Shown here: one piece after another, positions 19,736 to 28,837 of the stretch | How positions within the stretch are numbered: the stretch's first letter is position 1 | Layout of the letters: each line of letters begins with the position of its first letter | Assembly: GCF_001519055.1 (NCBI RefSeq) | Contig: NZ_KQ954286.1 | Location: 62,001-126,000 of the forward strand | Direction: 5' to 3' | Source: Novosphingobium sp. Fuku2-ISO-50 | GTDB lineage: Bacteria; Pseudomonadota; Alphaproteobacteria; Sphingomonadales; Sphingomonadaceae | Length of the DNA: 64,000 nt | Program-made: the position numbers and the translations under genes | The notes under the pieces: model-generated | Databases searched by the model: none | The model's input: only the letters and a program-made list of their open reading frames with translations | What the model was told of the DNA's origin: nothing

Positions 19736-21058
19736 ATGACAGACAAATCGCGCGTTGCACGACTTCTTGCCACGTCCCTGATTGCCGGCGCCGGGCTTTG
19801 CGCAACGGCGCAGCCGGTCTTTGCCGCCGGTTTCTACATCCAGGAACAATCGGCACGCGGCGCGGGCCGCGCCTATTCGGGCGAAATCGCCGATACCGGG
19901 CCTGACAGCCTGTGGTGGAATCCCGCCGCGATCGGCGGCATGACCGGCGGCGAAGCCTCGTTCAATGCCACGGCAATCCTGCCGCGTGCGACGGTAACCG
20001 ATACCGGCACCCTGATCGTGCGCCCGGGCCAGAGCGCGGCAACCGTCGGCGGCAATCCGACCACGCGCAACCCGATCGACAACGGCGTCGTGCCGCAGGG
20101 CGCCATTGCCCACGCGCTGACCAATCAACTTGCCGTCGGCCTTGCGATCAGTGCGCCGTACAATTTCACCACGACTTATGCATCGGACAGCTTTGCGCGT
20201 TATTCTGCGCTGACGACCCGGCTGCGCACATTCGACATTCAGCCGAGCCTTGCCGTCCATTTCGACGCGCCCCACGGCGTCGGCGTGAACTTTGGCGCGG
20301 CGGTCAATATCGAACGCACCACCGCGACATTCGGCAATGCCCTGCCCAATCTGTCCGCAGAACTGCCCGACGGGCTGCAAGAGCTTTCGGGCCATGGCTG
20401 GGATGCCGGCTTTACGCTGGGCACGCGGATTTCCGCCGGTCCGCTGAGCTTTGGCGCCAGCTACAAGTCGTCGATCAACCACCATCTCGACGGTCAGATC
20501 GCGGTGACCGGCCTGCTGTATCAGCTTGCCGCGTACAACGGCACAACTACGACCAGCGCGTCGTTTGCAACGCCGTGGCAGCTCGGCGCGGGCGTGCGCT
20601 ATCAATTGACCAAGCGCTTCACGCTCGATGCCGAAGTGACCCGCTTTGGCTGGAGCAAGTTCAACCAGATCAACCTCGGCGCGCCGCTCAATACCGCGAT
20701 CCCCGAAAATTATCGCAACACCTGGAACTATGCGCTCGGGCTCGATGTTGACCTTGGCCACGCCTGGACGGTGCGCGGCGGGATCCAGCGCGATCTTACC
20801 CCGGTGCGCGAAGATCAGCGCGATGCGCGCGTGCCCGACAGCAGTCGCTGGACCTTTGCACTGGGCGCAAGTCATGAGATCATCAAGGGGCTGACGCTTG
20901 ACGCAGCGGTCAATTACCTGACTCTGGCGACGGCGGCGCTCGACCGTCCGACCGCAGCCTATGTCGGGTCTTCTGCCGTTACGCCGGTGCTGCTCAGCGG
21001 CGAAGTGACCTCGCCCAGCGTGGTCATCCTTTCGCTGGGCGGTCGCTTGCGCTTCTGA
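19736..21058 (+). CDS. FadL-family outer-membrane long-chain fatty acid transporter
   Basis: A 440-residue outer-membrane protein with signal peptide (LLATSLIAGAGLCATAQPVFA) and the FadL/TodX start of the mature protein, AGFYIQEQSARGAGRAYSGEIA, followed by WWNPAAIGGM. The C terminus ILSLGGRLRF ends in phenylalanine, as outer-membrane barrels do. The family lets hydrophobic compounds diffuse laterally through the outer membrane. It is 29 bases upstream of an acyl-CoA synthetase gene and opposite the beta-oxidation operon, which supports fatty acid uptake over aromatic hydrocarbon uptake. Confidence 0.9.
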   Translation: MTDKSRVARLLATSLIAGAGLCATAQPVFAAGFYIQEQSARGAGRAYSGEIADTGPDSLWWNPAAIGGMTGGEASFNATAILPRATVTDTGTLIVRPGQSAATVGGNPTTRNPIDNGVVPQGAIAHALTNQLAVGLAISAPYNFTTTYASDSFARYSALTTRLRTFDIQPSLAVHFDAPHGVGVNFGAAVNIERTTATFGNALPNLSAELPDGLQELSGHGWDAGFTLGTRISAGPLSFGASYKSSINHHLDGQIAVTGLLYQLAAYNGTTTTSASFATPWQLGAGVRYQLTKRFTLDAEVTRFGWSKFNQINLGAPLNTAIPENYRNTWNYALGLDVDLGHAWTVRGGIQRDLTPVREDQRDARVPDSSRWTFALGASHEIIKGLTLDAAVNYLTLATAALDRPTAAYVGSSAVTPVLLSGEVTSPSVVILSLGGRLRF

Positions 21059-21087
21059 TCCCGTCATACCCCGATACCGAGGCCGCC

Positions 21088-22770
21088 ATGATCGCTTCTG
21101 CTTCCGACAGCACCCCTTCCCTCTGGCAACCACCGGTCATGCTGATCGGTGACCTGCTGACACGGACAGTGCGCGATCATGGCAACCGGCCCGGGGTCGA
21201 TTTCCTGGGCCGGACCTGGACCTGGGCCGCGATCGGTGACCTTGTCACGCGCGCGGCCCGCGGATTGCAGGATCTCGGTCTCAAAAAGGGCGACCGGCTG
21301 GCGCTATGCCTGCCCAACACGCCGCATTATATCGCGCTCTATTACGCCGCCGCGCGGATCGGTGTGGTGCTGGTCAATTGCAATCCGCTCTACACACCAC
21401 GCGAATTGCGGCACTTGCTGAACGATTCGGGCGCGGTGGCGATCGCCGTGCCCGACATCGCCGAATTTCATGACAAAGTGCTCGAAGTCGCGCCCGACAG
21501 TGCCTTGCGCGCTGTCGTGATCTGCCCGATGGCCGGGATTCTGCCCTGGCCGCAGGCTTTGGGCTGGCGCCTGTTCAAACGGCGCGACCATGCCCGCATC
21601 CCGCCCAAGGGCACCGGGACGCTCACCCATATCGATTTCGGCGGTCTGACTCGCAATCGCGCGGCCCCCGACCCGGTCGAGCTTGCGCCCGGCGATCTGG
21701 CCGTTCTGCAATATACCGGCGGCACGACCGGCGTGCCCAAGGCGGCGATGCTGACCCATCGCAATCTGACTGCCAATGCGCTGCAACAGCATCGGCATAT
21801 CGGCATAGAACTGCCCGCGCCGCAGCGGACCATGGCGGTGCTGCCGTTTTTCCACGTCTTTGCCTTGACCGCCGTGCTCGATTTCTCGGTCCTGATCGGC
21901 GCCGAACTCGTGCTTTTGCCGCGCTTTGAAATGAAGGCGATGTGCGCGGCGATGCGGCGCAAGCCGCCGACGATGTTCTTTGGCGTGCCGACGCTGTTCA
22001 TCGCCATGAACGCGCTGGCCGACGCCGAACTGCCCGACATGAGCCGCGTGATCGCGTGCATTTCGGGCGGCGCGCCGCTGCCGTTCGACGTGCGCACGAC
22101 TTTCGAACAGCGTACCGGGGTGCGCATTTGCGAAGGCTATGGCCTGACCGAGGCCTCGCCGGTGATCGCCTGCAATCCCGTATTCGGCGAAGCGCGCGCC
22201 AATTCGTGCGGCGTTGCCTTTCCCGGAACCATTCTCGAAATCCGCGACCGCGAATATCCAGAACGGGTGCTGCCGCAAGGTGAGCGCGGCGAAGTCTGCG
22301 CGCGGGGGCCGCAAGTCATGGCCGGGTACTGGAACAAGCCCGCCGATACCGCCGCAACATTCATCGATGGTGCGCTGCGCACCGGCGATGTCGGCTATTT
22401 CGACGAAGACGGCTATCTCTACCTGGTCGATCGGATCAAGGATCTGATCCTGTGCGGCGGCTATAATGTCTATCCCCGGGTGATCGAGGAAGCCGCCTAT
22501 CTTCACCCCGCGATCGAGGAAGCGATCGCCATCGGCATTCCCGATCCCTATCGCGGGCAAAGCCCCAAGCTGTTCGTCAAACTGCACGAAGGCGCGGCCA
22601 TCACGCCTGCCGAACTGCGCGCGTTTCTCGCCGAAAACCTGAGCAAGATCGAACTGCCCAAGGAAATCGAGATCCGCGCTTCGCTGCCGCGCACGATGAT
22701 CGGCAAGCTGTCGAAAAAGGAACTCGTCGCCGAAGAACTGGCCCGCAGCGCCGTCCCGAATACACCTTGA
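21088..22770 (+). CDS. fadD: Long-chain acyl-CoA synthetase (FadD-like)
   Basis: A 560-residue adenylate-forming enzyme. The AMP/ATP motif is QYTGGTTGVPKAAMLTHRN, followed by VLPFFHVFALTAV, GYGLTEASPV and the DxxK-type region RTGDVGYFDEDGYLYLVDRIKDLI. The C-terminal catalytic lysine is in MIGKLSKKEL. It activates free fatty acids to CoA esters at the inner membrane, feeding the enzymes encoded on the other strand. Start ATG at 21088 behind CCGAGG. It follows the FadL-type porin gene by 29 bases, probably in one transcript with it. Confidence 0.9.
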   Translation: MIASASDSTPSLWQPPVMLIGDLLTRTVRDHGNRPGVDFLGRTWTWAAIGDLVTRAARGLQDLGLKKGDRLALCLPNTPHYIALYYAAARIGVVLVNCNPLYTPRELRHLLNDSGAVAIAVPDIAEFHDKVLEVAPDSALRAVVICPMAGILPWPQALGWRLFKRRDHARIPPKGTGTLTHIDFGGLTRNRAAPDPVELAPGDLAVLQYTGGTTGVPKAAMLTHRNLTANALQQHRHIGIELPAPQRTMAVLPFFHVFALTAVLDFSVLIGAELVLLPRFEMKAMCAAMRRKPPTMFFGVPTLFIAMNALADAELPDMSRVIACISGGAPLPFDVRTTFEQRTGVRICEGYGLTEASPVIACNPVFGEARANSCGVAFPGTILEIRDREYPERVLPQGERGEVCARGPQVMAGYWNKPADTAATFIDGALRTGDVGYFDEDGYLYLVDRIKDLILCGGYNVYPRVIEEAAYLHPAIEEAIAIGIPDPYRGQSPKLFVKLHEGAAITPAELRAFLAENLSKIELPKEIEIRASLPRTMIGKLSKKELVAEELARSAVPNTP

Positions 22771-22833
22771 TCTCGCCCGGGCTTTCTGGTCCGTTATGAC
22801 ACACGACATGTGGGGAACAACAGGCCATTGGCA

Positions 22834-23316
22834 ATGAACGATCTGGCGGACGAGGCCGACAATCCCGGTGAAACCGCCCTCTCGGGCGCGGAGGAGATCG
22901 CGCCGGTCGCCGGTGACGAGGGCGCGGCGCAGGCCGGGCTGCAAGGTATCAACGATGTTGCCGAACATCTGGGGATCACCCACCGCGCATTGCGTTTTTA
23001 CGAGGACAAAGGCCTGATCGAGCCGGCGCGCGTGGGCAATACGCGGATCTATTCGCGCCGCGATGTCGCGCGCATGCAATTGATCCTGCGCGGAAAACGC
23101 CTGGGTTTCTCGATCCGCGAAATCAAGGAATTCCTCGATCTCTATGATGCCGCCCCGACGCAGCGGGAACAGATGCAGCATCTCGTCGCGCAGATCCGTG
23201 TGCGGATGAAGCAATTGGAACGCCAGCAAACCGCGCTGGAAATGACCATTGCCGAACTGAAATCGATGGACGAGCAGGCCTGCGCACGGATCGCCGAACT
23301 ATCTGGGCAGGACTGA
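22834..23316 (+). CDS. MerR-family transcriptional regulator of fatty-acid/acyl-CoA genes
   Basis: About 160 residues. A MerR helix-turn-helix reads GINDVAEHLGITHRALRFYEDKGLIEP, followed by GNTRIYSRRDVARMQLILRGKRLGFSIREIKEFLDLY and a coiled-coil dimerisation helix (MKQLERQQTALEMTIAEL). No cysteine metal site of the CueR/MerR type is visible. Relatives of this type (LiuR-like) control acyl-CoA catabolism, which fits its place after fadL-fadD. Start uncertain: GTG at 22810 or ATG at 22834. It ends one base before the convergent permease gene. Confidence 0.82.
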   Translation: MNDLADEADNPGETALSGAEEIAPVAGDEGAAQAGLQGINDVAEHLGITHRALRFYEDKGLIEPARVGNTRIYSRRDVARMQLILRGKRLGFSIREIKEFLDLYDAAPTQREQMQHLVAQIRVRMKQLERQQTALEMTIAELKSMDEQACARIAELSGQD

Positions 23317-24717
23317 TCAGGCCGCCTTGCGCCGCCCGGCGCGATAGATCGCCGCCCCCGTACCGAGCAGGACCACGGTCAGCCCGATGATCTTGAGCAA
23401 GGCCAGCGGTTTGTTCGTTTCATCGCCCGCCGGCAGCGCCGCCAGCACCAGCGCGACCAGCGTCGTGATCAGCCCGATCAGCGCGAGCCCGATCGATGTC
23501 ACCCGCCCGCCCGGCAGCCGTGTCACCCCTTTATCGCCAACACCGCGATTGACCCGGATGACCGCCAGAAACACCCCGGCAAACGGCAGGAACGTCGCGA
23601 TGATGCCCATGCTGACAAGCACTTCATAAGCGCCGCGCACCCCGGTCCCCGCCTGCCCCAACACGCAGAAAACGGCCCCCAGCCCGCCCTGCACCAACAG
23701 CGCCACCCACGGCGTCCCCCAGCGCGGATGCACGCGGGCAAAAGCCTGGGGCAACATGCGATCGATGCCCACGGCAAAAGGCAGCCGCGCACAACCGGCG
23801 AGATACCCGCTCGCCGCGCCAAGATTGCCCAGCGTGATCAACAGCGCCAGCGGCCAGGCGATCCAGCCGACCCCCAACTTGTGCGCGGCAAGCGATCCCG
23901 CCTGAACCAGCCCCTGCAAGGGATTGACCTCGCCCGCCGGCATGATCACCAGCACCGCAATCGTCCCGAGAATATAGACCGGCAGCACGACCAGCCCGGC
24001 CAGCGGCAGCGCGCGCGGGATGGTCCGGCGCGGATCGCGGATTTCGCCGCTCATGAAACTGGCCGCTTCCGGGCCCGACAGTGCAAAGGCGAGCCCGGAC
24101 AGGATGACGAGATGGGCCAGGTCGAAATTCGGCATCGATGCCGCCGCATCAAACCGCGTGACACTGCCAAAGCGGGCCCAAAAAAACGCCGCCAGCACGA
24201 CCACGATCGCCGCCGGCACCCACATCCCGAGTGCGCCGATATTGTGCAGCCATTTGCCCCATTTCAGCCCGGCAATGTTGATCGCGGTGATCACGGCCAG
24301 ACCGATCAGCGCAAACACCATGAAATACACCGTGCTGCCGGTCATCGCCTGCAGCCGGGGCCCGCCGAGATAGAGCGCATTGCCGGCATCGAAATAGAAT
24401 ACCGACGGGAAATAAGGCAGGTTCGACGTCCAATAGCTCCAGCCCGCCATGAATCCGGCAAATGGCCCGAATGTCTCGCGAACCCAGACGTAGAGCCCGC
24501 CTTCTTGCGGATAGCGCGACGAAAGCTCGATCACCGCGGCGATCAGCGGGATATAGAAACCAAGGAAAGCCAGCGCCCAATACCACAGCGCCGCCTGCCC
24601 GAGCATGGCCGCCGAGGCGATCCAGCGCAGCGAAATCCCGGTGACGATATAGAACAGCGCAAGATCGGCCACCCCCATGACGCGGGGGGGCCGATGCAAG
24701 GGAACCGCCTCATCCAT
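23317..24717 (-). CDS. APC-superfamily amino acid permease
   Basis: A 466-residue membrane protein with about twelve hydrophobic spans. The first span contains the APC-type break (ALFYIVTGISLRWIASAA), then RYPQEGGLYVWVRETFGPFAGFMAGW, a conserved segment of amino acid/polyamine/organocation permeases. GPEAASFMSGEIRDPRRTIPRAL in the middle is another family hallmark. It probably imports or exchanges an amino acid or amine across the inner membrane. The substrate cannot be told. It is followed by a b561 gene and has no obvious enzyme partner. Confidence 0.85.
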   Translation of the reverse strand: MDEAVPLHRPPRVMGVADLALFYIVTGISLRWIASAAMLGQAALWYWALAFLGFYIPLIAAVIELSSRYPQEGGLYVWVRETFGPFAGFMAGWSYWTSNLPYFPSVFYFDAGNALYLGGPRLQAMTGSTVYFMVFALIGLAVITAINIAGLKWGKWLHNIGALGMWVPAAIVVVLAAFFWARFGSVTRFDAAASMPNFDLAHLVILSGLAFALSGPEAASFMSGEIRDPRRTIPRALPLAGLVVLPVYILGTIAVLVIMPAGEVNPLQGLVQAGSLAAHKLGVGWIAWPLALLITLGNLGAASGYLAGCARLPFAVGIDRMLPQAFARVHPRWGTPWVALLVQGGLGAVFCVLGQAGTGVRGAYEVLVSMGIIATFLPFAGVFLAVIRVNRGVGDKGVTRLPGGRVTSIGLALIGLITTLVALVLAALPAGDETNKPLALLKIIGLTVVLLGTGAAIYRAGRRKAA

Positions 24718-24737
24718 CGCGCGTCAGCGCCGGGCGA

Positions 24738-25322
24738 TTATCTGCCGAACCACATCCGGCGAAATTGCGCTTGCCCGTCAAGGAACTGATGCTTGAGCGC
24801 GCCGGCAACATGCAGGACCAAAGCGCCGATCAGGACATAGGCGGTAATCGTGTGCACGCCGCCAAACAGGTCATGCCAGTAATCCTTGCCCGCATCGCTC
24901 AACCCGGAAAAGAACGGGAATCGGAACCAGGGGATCACCCGGAACAGCACCAGCGGATGCGCGGCGCCTGCTTTCCACGCCGAATCATGCAGCCATCCGG
25001 CCAGCGGCACCACAAGCATCAGCAGATAGAGCAAGTGATGCACCCCGGTCGACAGCTTGCGCTCCCACGGCTTGAGGGCGGGCAGCGGGGCCGGGCCGGG
25101 ATGGCCGATTTTCCACAACACGCGCAGGATGACGAGGCCGATCACGGTAATCCCGATCGATTTGTGCAGCCCGACCGCGGCGCCGATCTGATCGGGATGC
25201 GCGGCTTCGAGCGCGTCAAAGCCCAAGCCTTTCCACAAGTTGAAGATGATGCCGATGGCAACGAGCCAATGCAGTGCGACGGCGATCGAGGTGTAGCGGC
25301 CGTTAAGCGGTCTTTCGGGCAT
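24738..25322 (-). CDS. Cytochrome b561-family membrane haem protein
   Basis: A 194-residue four-helix membrane protein. Haem-ligand histidines are visible in AVALHWLVAIG (helix 1), GLHKSIG (helix 2), TGVHHLLYLLM (helix 3) and VLHVAGALKHQFLD (helix 4), the layout of bacterial cytochrome b561. Such proteins move electrons between quinone and periplasmic acceptors or superoxide. It starts at 25322, divergent from the glycosyltransferase gene with about 100 bases between. It lies just upstream of the permease gene on the same strand, with a 20-base gap. Confidence 0.88.
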   Translation of the reverse strand: MPERPLNGRYTSIAVALHWLVAIGIIFNLWKGLGFDALEAAHPDQIGAAVGLHKSIGITVIGLVILRVLWKIGHPGPAPLPALKPWERKLSTGVHHLLYLLMLVVPLAGWLHDSAWKAGAAHPLVLFRVIPWFRFPFFSGLSDAGKDYWHDLFGGVHTITAYVLIGALVLHVAGALKHQFLDGQAQFRRMWFGR

Positions 25323-25426
25323 TTTTGGGATTCTCCGGCAATACCTGTGTCACGATACGGGAAAACCTGCCATGGCGCGGCCTTCCTGCAAGCTCATATT
25401 CATCCCAGATCGCACAGGTTTCAGCA

Positions 25427-26896
25427 ATGAGCATTCTTGATCCCGGATTTCGGGCGCTTTCGCCGCGTCTTTCTCCGCGCCCGGTCCCCTGGATGGGCAC
25501 GGCACTGGGCTGGGCCGGACCGGCGCTGTTCGTCGTCCTGCTGTGGCAAAGCCTGATCCGTCAAAGCCTGCTCGGCTGGTCCGTCGGTCTGGTCTATATC
25601 GGCTACGATACGTTCCTGCTCGGGTTTACGGCAGTGCAGCTCTGGCCGTTGCGCCGGACGATGCGCGCCGCGCCGCCGCTGCGACAGGGACCGCGCCCCG
25701 CGATGGGCGCGATCATCGCCGCGCACAACGAAGCGCAATCGCTGCGCATCACGATCGACACGCTCGCCGGGCAGGAAGAACCGCCCGAACTGATCCTGCT
25801 TGCCGATGACGGATCGACCGATGGCAGCGCCGACGTGCTGCGCCGCCTCTATGGCCTCGAACCACCCGCCGTCGGGAACATGAGCGCGCCCTCGCCGGTC
25901 CTGCCCGCGCTGCGCTGGCTGCGCCTGCCTCATGGCGGCAAGGCGCGGGCGCTCAACGCGGCGATCCCGCTGATCGATACCGAACTGATGCTGACGGTCG
26001 ATGCCGATACCCTGCTGGATCCCGGCGCGTTGAAAGCGATGCGCGACGCCTTTGCCGCCGAGCCGGAACTCGTCGCCGCGACCGGCGTGCTGATCCCGAT
26101 TTGCGGCAAGCGGCCCGTCGAACGGCTGTTCCAATGGTTCCAGCGCTATGAATATGTGCGCAATTTTCTCTCGCGCTTTGCCTGGATGCAACAGGATGGT
26201 CTCTTGCTCATTTCCGGGGCCTTTGCCGGTTTTCGCCGGGCAGCGGTGGTAAGGGTCGGCGGGTTTGATCCCGATTGCATGGTCGAGGATTACGAACTGA
26301 TCCACCGCATGCACCGCCATGCTCACGAATCCGGGCTCGACTGGCGCGTGCGCGTGGTCGGTCGGGCGACGGCCAGCACTGACGCCCCGGCCAGTCCGAT
26401 GGCGTTCATGCGCCAGCGCCGCCGCTGGTTCGGCGGATTTCTTCAAACGCAGCACTGGAATCGCGACATGGTCGGCAACCCCGCTTTCGGCAAGCTGGGC
26501 ACGCGCATGCTGGTGGTCAAGGCGTTCGACACCGTGCAGCCGATCTATGGCATGGTCGCGTTCTTCATCCTGATTTCGTTGCTGGTGCGAGGGGCTCTGC
26601 CGGTCGCAGGCGCGATCGTCGGCGTCATGCTGGCCAAAGTGGTGATCGACCTGAGCTTTCATCTCTGGTCGATCACGCTCTATCGCCGCTGGACCGGGCA
26701 TGGCGACGGGCTCGGGCTCGGCCCGGCGCTGATCGCCTCGTTCTTTGAGCCGTTCACGTTTCAGCTCTTGCGCCATGCCGGGGCCTGCTGGGGCTGGATC
26801 GCGTTTCTTTCCGGCGGCGGCGGCTGGGGCAAGCAAAGCCGGACCGCTCTCGTCGATCCCGATACCGCAATGCGTGAGCCAGTGGCCCAGCCGTAA
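25427..26896 (+). CDS. Processive-type family 2 glycosyltransferase (membrane)
   Basis: A 489-residue GT2 enzyme with an N-terminal membrane span, a cytoplasmic catalytic domain and C-terminal spans. Catalytic features in order: LADDGSTDGS (UDP binding), TVDADTLLDPG (DxD), MVEDYELIHRM (base region) and RQRRRWFGGF, corresponding to the (Q/R)xxRW motif of processive synthases such as BcsA, HasA and PgaC. The start is ATG at 25427; an open extension upstream overlaps the b561 promoter. It probably makes or extends an exopolysaccharide, but no polysaccharide gene cluster surrounds it. Confidence 0.85.
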   Translation: MSILDPGFRALSPRLSPRPVPWMGTALGWAGPALFVVLLWQSLIRQSLLGWSVGLVYIGYDTFLLGFTAVQLWPLRRTMRAAPPLRQGPRPAMGAIIAAHNEAQSLRITIDTLAGQEEPPELILLADDGSTDGSADVLRRLYGLEPPAVGNMSAPSPVLPALRWLRLPHGGKARALNAAIPLIDTELMLTVDADTLLDPGALKAMRDAFAAEPELVAATGVLIPICGKRPVERLFQWFQRYEYVRNFLSRFAWMQQDGLLLISGAFAGFRRAAVVRVGGFDPDCMVEDYELIHRMHRHAHESGLDWRVRVVGRATASTDAPASPMAFMRQRRRWFGGFLQTQHWNRDMVGNPAFGKLGTRMLVVKAFDTVQPIYGMVAFFILISLLVRGALPVAGAIVGVMLAKVVIDLSFHLWSITLYRRWTGHGDGLGLGPALIASFFEPFTFQLLRHAGACWGWIAFLSGGGGWGKQSRTALVDPDTAMREPVAQP

Positions 26897-26952
26897 TCGC
26901 GAGCCGTAATAAGGTGTGCGGATAACCGCCGCCTTGCGATAGCATCGCGGCC

Positions 26953-28077
26953 ATGAACTTGCTTTCTGCCATGGTGCGTCGCGCGCCGCTGATCGGCGCG
27001 GGCGCCGCGTTTCTCTTCGCGCTGGTTGCGCAGGCTGAGGCCGCCGCACCCAAAGCGCCGACATGGGATGCCGCCGCAGCGGCGCGCTATCTCGACACCC
27101 GGCTCGACTGGTGGCGGCACTGGCCCAAATCGCAACGCGACCATGAGACGGTGTGCATCTCGTGCCACACCGCGCTGCCCCATGTCCTCGCCCGCCCCAC
27201 ACTGCGCGCAACGCTCGGCGACCATAGCCGCAGCCCCGCCGAACTGGCGATGTTCGACGATGTGACCAAACGCGTCTATCTGTGGCACGAGGTCGATCCG
27301 TTCTACACCGACCAGAAAAACGGCATGGCCAAATCGGGCGAAGCGCGCGGCGTCGAATCCGTTTTGAACGCATTGTTTCTGGTTACCCGCGATAACGAAC
27401 GCGGCCTGTTCGGCACCGACACACGTCAGGCTTTTGCCCAGATGTGGGCGCTGCAAATGCAGTCGGGCGATCTCAAAGGCGGGTTTCCCTGGCTCAATTT
27501 CCATCTCGAACCCTGGGAATCGCCTTCCGCGACCTATTGGGGCGCCACGCTCGCCGCGCTTGCCGTGGCGCGCGCACCGGCAAGCTATGCCACCGATCCC
27601 GCCATCGCGCCGCAGATCGAGGCGCTGCGCGGCTATTTGCGCGGCGGACTGACCGGACAATCGCTCTATAGCCGCGCGCTGATCCTGATTGCCGACAGCG
27701 AATTGCACGGCATTGCCGACCCTGCGCAGCGCGCCGCGATCGTTGCCGAGCTTGCCGCCGCGCAAGGCGCCGACGGCGGCTGGAGCCTGCCCGCGCTGGC
27801 CCCCTGGCAACGCGTCGACAAGACCCCGCTGCCCACCGCGAGCGACGGCTATGCCACCGCGATTGTCGCGTTCGCCTTGCGCGAATCCACGCTGCCTGTG
27901 GCAACAGGGCCGCTCGACAAGGCCAAGCGCTGGCTGATCGCGCATCAGGACAAGGCGAGCGGCGCGATCCCGGCGAAATCGATCAACAAGGACCGCCAGA
28001 CCGGCACCGATGCCTATCTGTTCATGACCGACCATGCGACAGGTATCGCCGCTTTGGTGCTACGTTCGGGTTCCTGA
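26953..28077 (+). CDS. Secreted terpenoid-cyclase-like (alpha/alpha toroid) protein with one haem c motif
   Basis: A 374-residue protein. Signal peptide-like N terminus ends near residue 30 (ALVAQAEAAA). C68-I-S-C71-H72 is a CxxCH haem c attachment motif, early in the mature protein. The rest has repeated helices and QW-like segments (GGFPWLNF, GADGGWSLP), and resembles the prenyltransferase/squalene-oxidase repeat fold. The catalytic DxDD of squalene-hopene cyclase is not seen. Export and CxxCH suggest a periplasmic haem protein that uses the toroid as scaffold. It is followed 16 bases later by the CarF-like gene, probably in one operon. Function unknown. Confidence 0.65.
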   Translation: MNLLSAMVRRAPLIGAGAAFLFALVAQAEAAAPKAPTWDAAAAARYLDTRLDWWRHWPKSQRDHETVCISCHTALPHVLARPTLRATLGDHSRSPAELAMFDDVTKRVYLWHEVDPFYTDQKNGMAKSGEARGVESVLNALFLVTRDNERGLFGTDTRQAFAQMWALQMQSGDLKGGFPWLNFHLEPWESPSATYWGATLAALAVARAPASYATDPAIAPQIEALRGYLRGGLTGQSLYSRALILIADSELHGIADPAQRAAIVAELAAAQGADGGWSLPALAPWQRVDKTPLPTASDGYATAIVAFALRESTLPVATGPLDKAKRWLIAHQDKASGAIPAKSINKDRQTGTDAYLFMTDHATGIAALVLRSGS

Positions 28078-28093
28078 TCGCATCAGGCGCGCT

Positions 28094-28837
28094 ATGCCTC
28101 GCCCCGGTTCCCCAAGCCGGAGCGCGATCGTGTTGTACCGCCGCACTGTCCTTGCCGTTTTCGCGATCAGCCTCATGGTCAGCCTCGGCCTGTTGGTCTC
28201 GCGTTTCGACTGGCTGTGCATGCCCGCGCTGTTGGCGGGATGGTATGCGGCGGATCTTGCCTCGGGGCTGGTTCACCTTGCGCTCGACTATCACCCCTGC
28301 CCGCCCGGACGCGGCCTCGCGGACATCTTCTTTTACGAAGGCAGCCGCGAAAGCGCGGAATACCTCGCCTTGCGCGCCGCCTGCATGGCGCGGCTCACCC
28401 CGTTTCAGCGCATCGCCTATGATTTCAAGACGCATCACCCGCGCCCCGATGCGCTGGGCCGTCGCTCGCTGTGGACTCAAATCGGCCCCACGCTGATCAT
28501 CGCCGCGCTGCCTGCCGCGCTCGCGCTCAATGCGGTGGCGATCCTCGGCCATGCGCCCGGCTGGCTGATCGCGTTTGGCACAGCGCTCGTCACCGGCAGC
28601 GGGCTTGCGCAGTATTTCCACGGCAGCCTGCACCGCAACCCCGCGCCGCGCCCCGTCCGCGCGCTGCGCCGCATGGGCCTGCTGATGACACCCGCCGCGC
28701 ACCAGTTGCACCACGACACGCTGCAACGCGATTTCGCCACCAATTGCGGCTGGTCAAACCCGGTGGTCAACCGCGTGTTCCGCGCCCTGCGGGCACGCGG
28801 CCTGCTCGATGACGCCGGACTTGCGCCTCAATCGTAA
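28094..28837 (+). CDS. CarF/TMEM189 (Kua)-type lipid desaturase domain protein
   Basis: A 247-residue membrane protein. After two N-terminal spans comes GWYAADLASGLVHLALDYH, the opening signature of the Kua/TMEM189 lipid-desaturase domain. The histidine clusters are H114/H115 (FKTHHPRP), H176/H180 (QYFHGSLHRNP) and H203/H206/H207 (HQLHHD), followed by NCGWSNPVVNRVF. This di-iron layout is shared by CarF and human PEDS1, which make the vinyl-ether bond of plasmalogens, and by plant FAD4. The ATG at 28094 was preferred over an open extension to 28034, which overlaps the upstream gene. Whether it makes plasmalogen or another lipid is unknown. It overlaps malic enzyme convergently by 10 bases. 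Confidence 0.75.
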   Translation: MPRPGSPSRSAIVLYRRTVLAVFAISLMVSLGLLVSRFDWLCMPALLAGWYAADLASGLVHLALDYHPCPPGRGLADIFFYEGSRESAEYLALRAACMARLTPFQRIAYDFKTHHPRPDALGRRSLWTQIGPTLIIAALPAALALNAVAILGHAPGWLIAFGTALVTGSGLAQYFHGSLHRNPAPRPVRALRRMGLLMTPAAHQLHHDTLQRDFATNCGWSNPVVNRVFRALRARGLLDDAGLAPQS

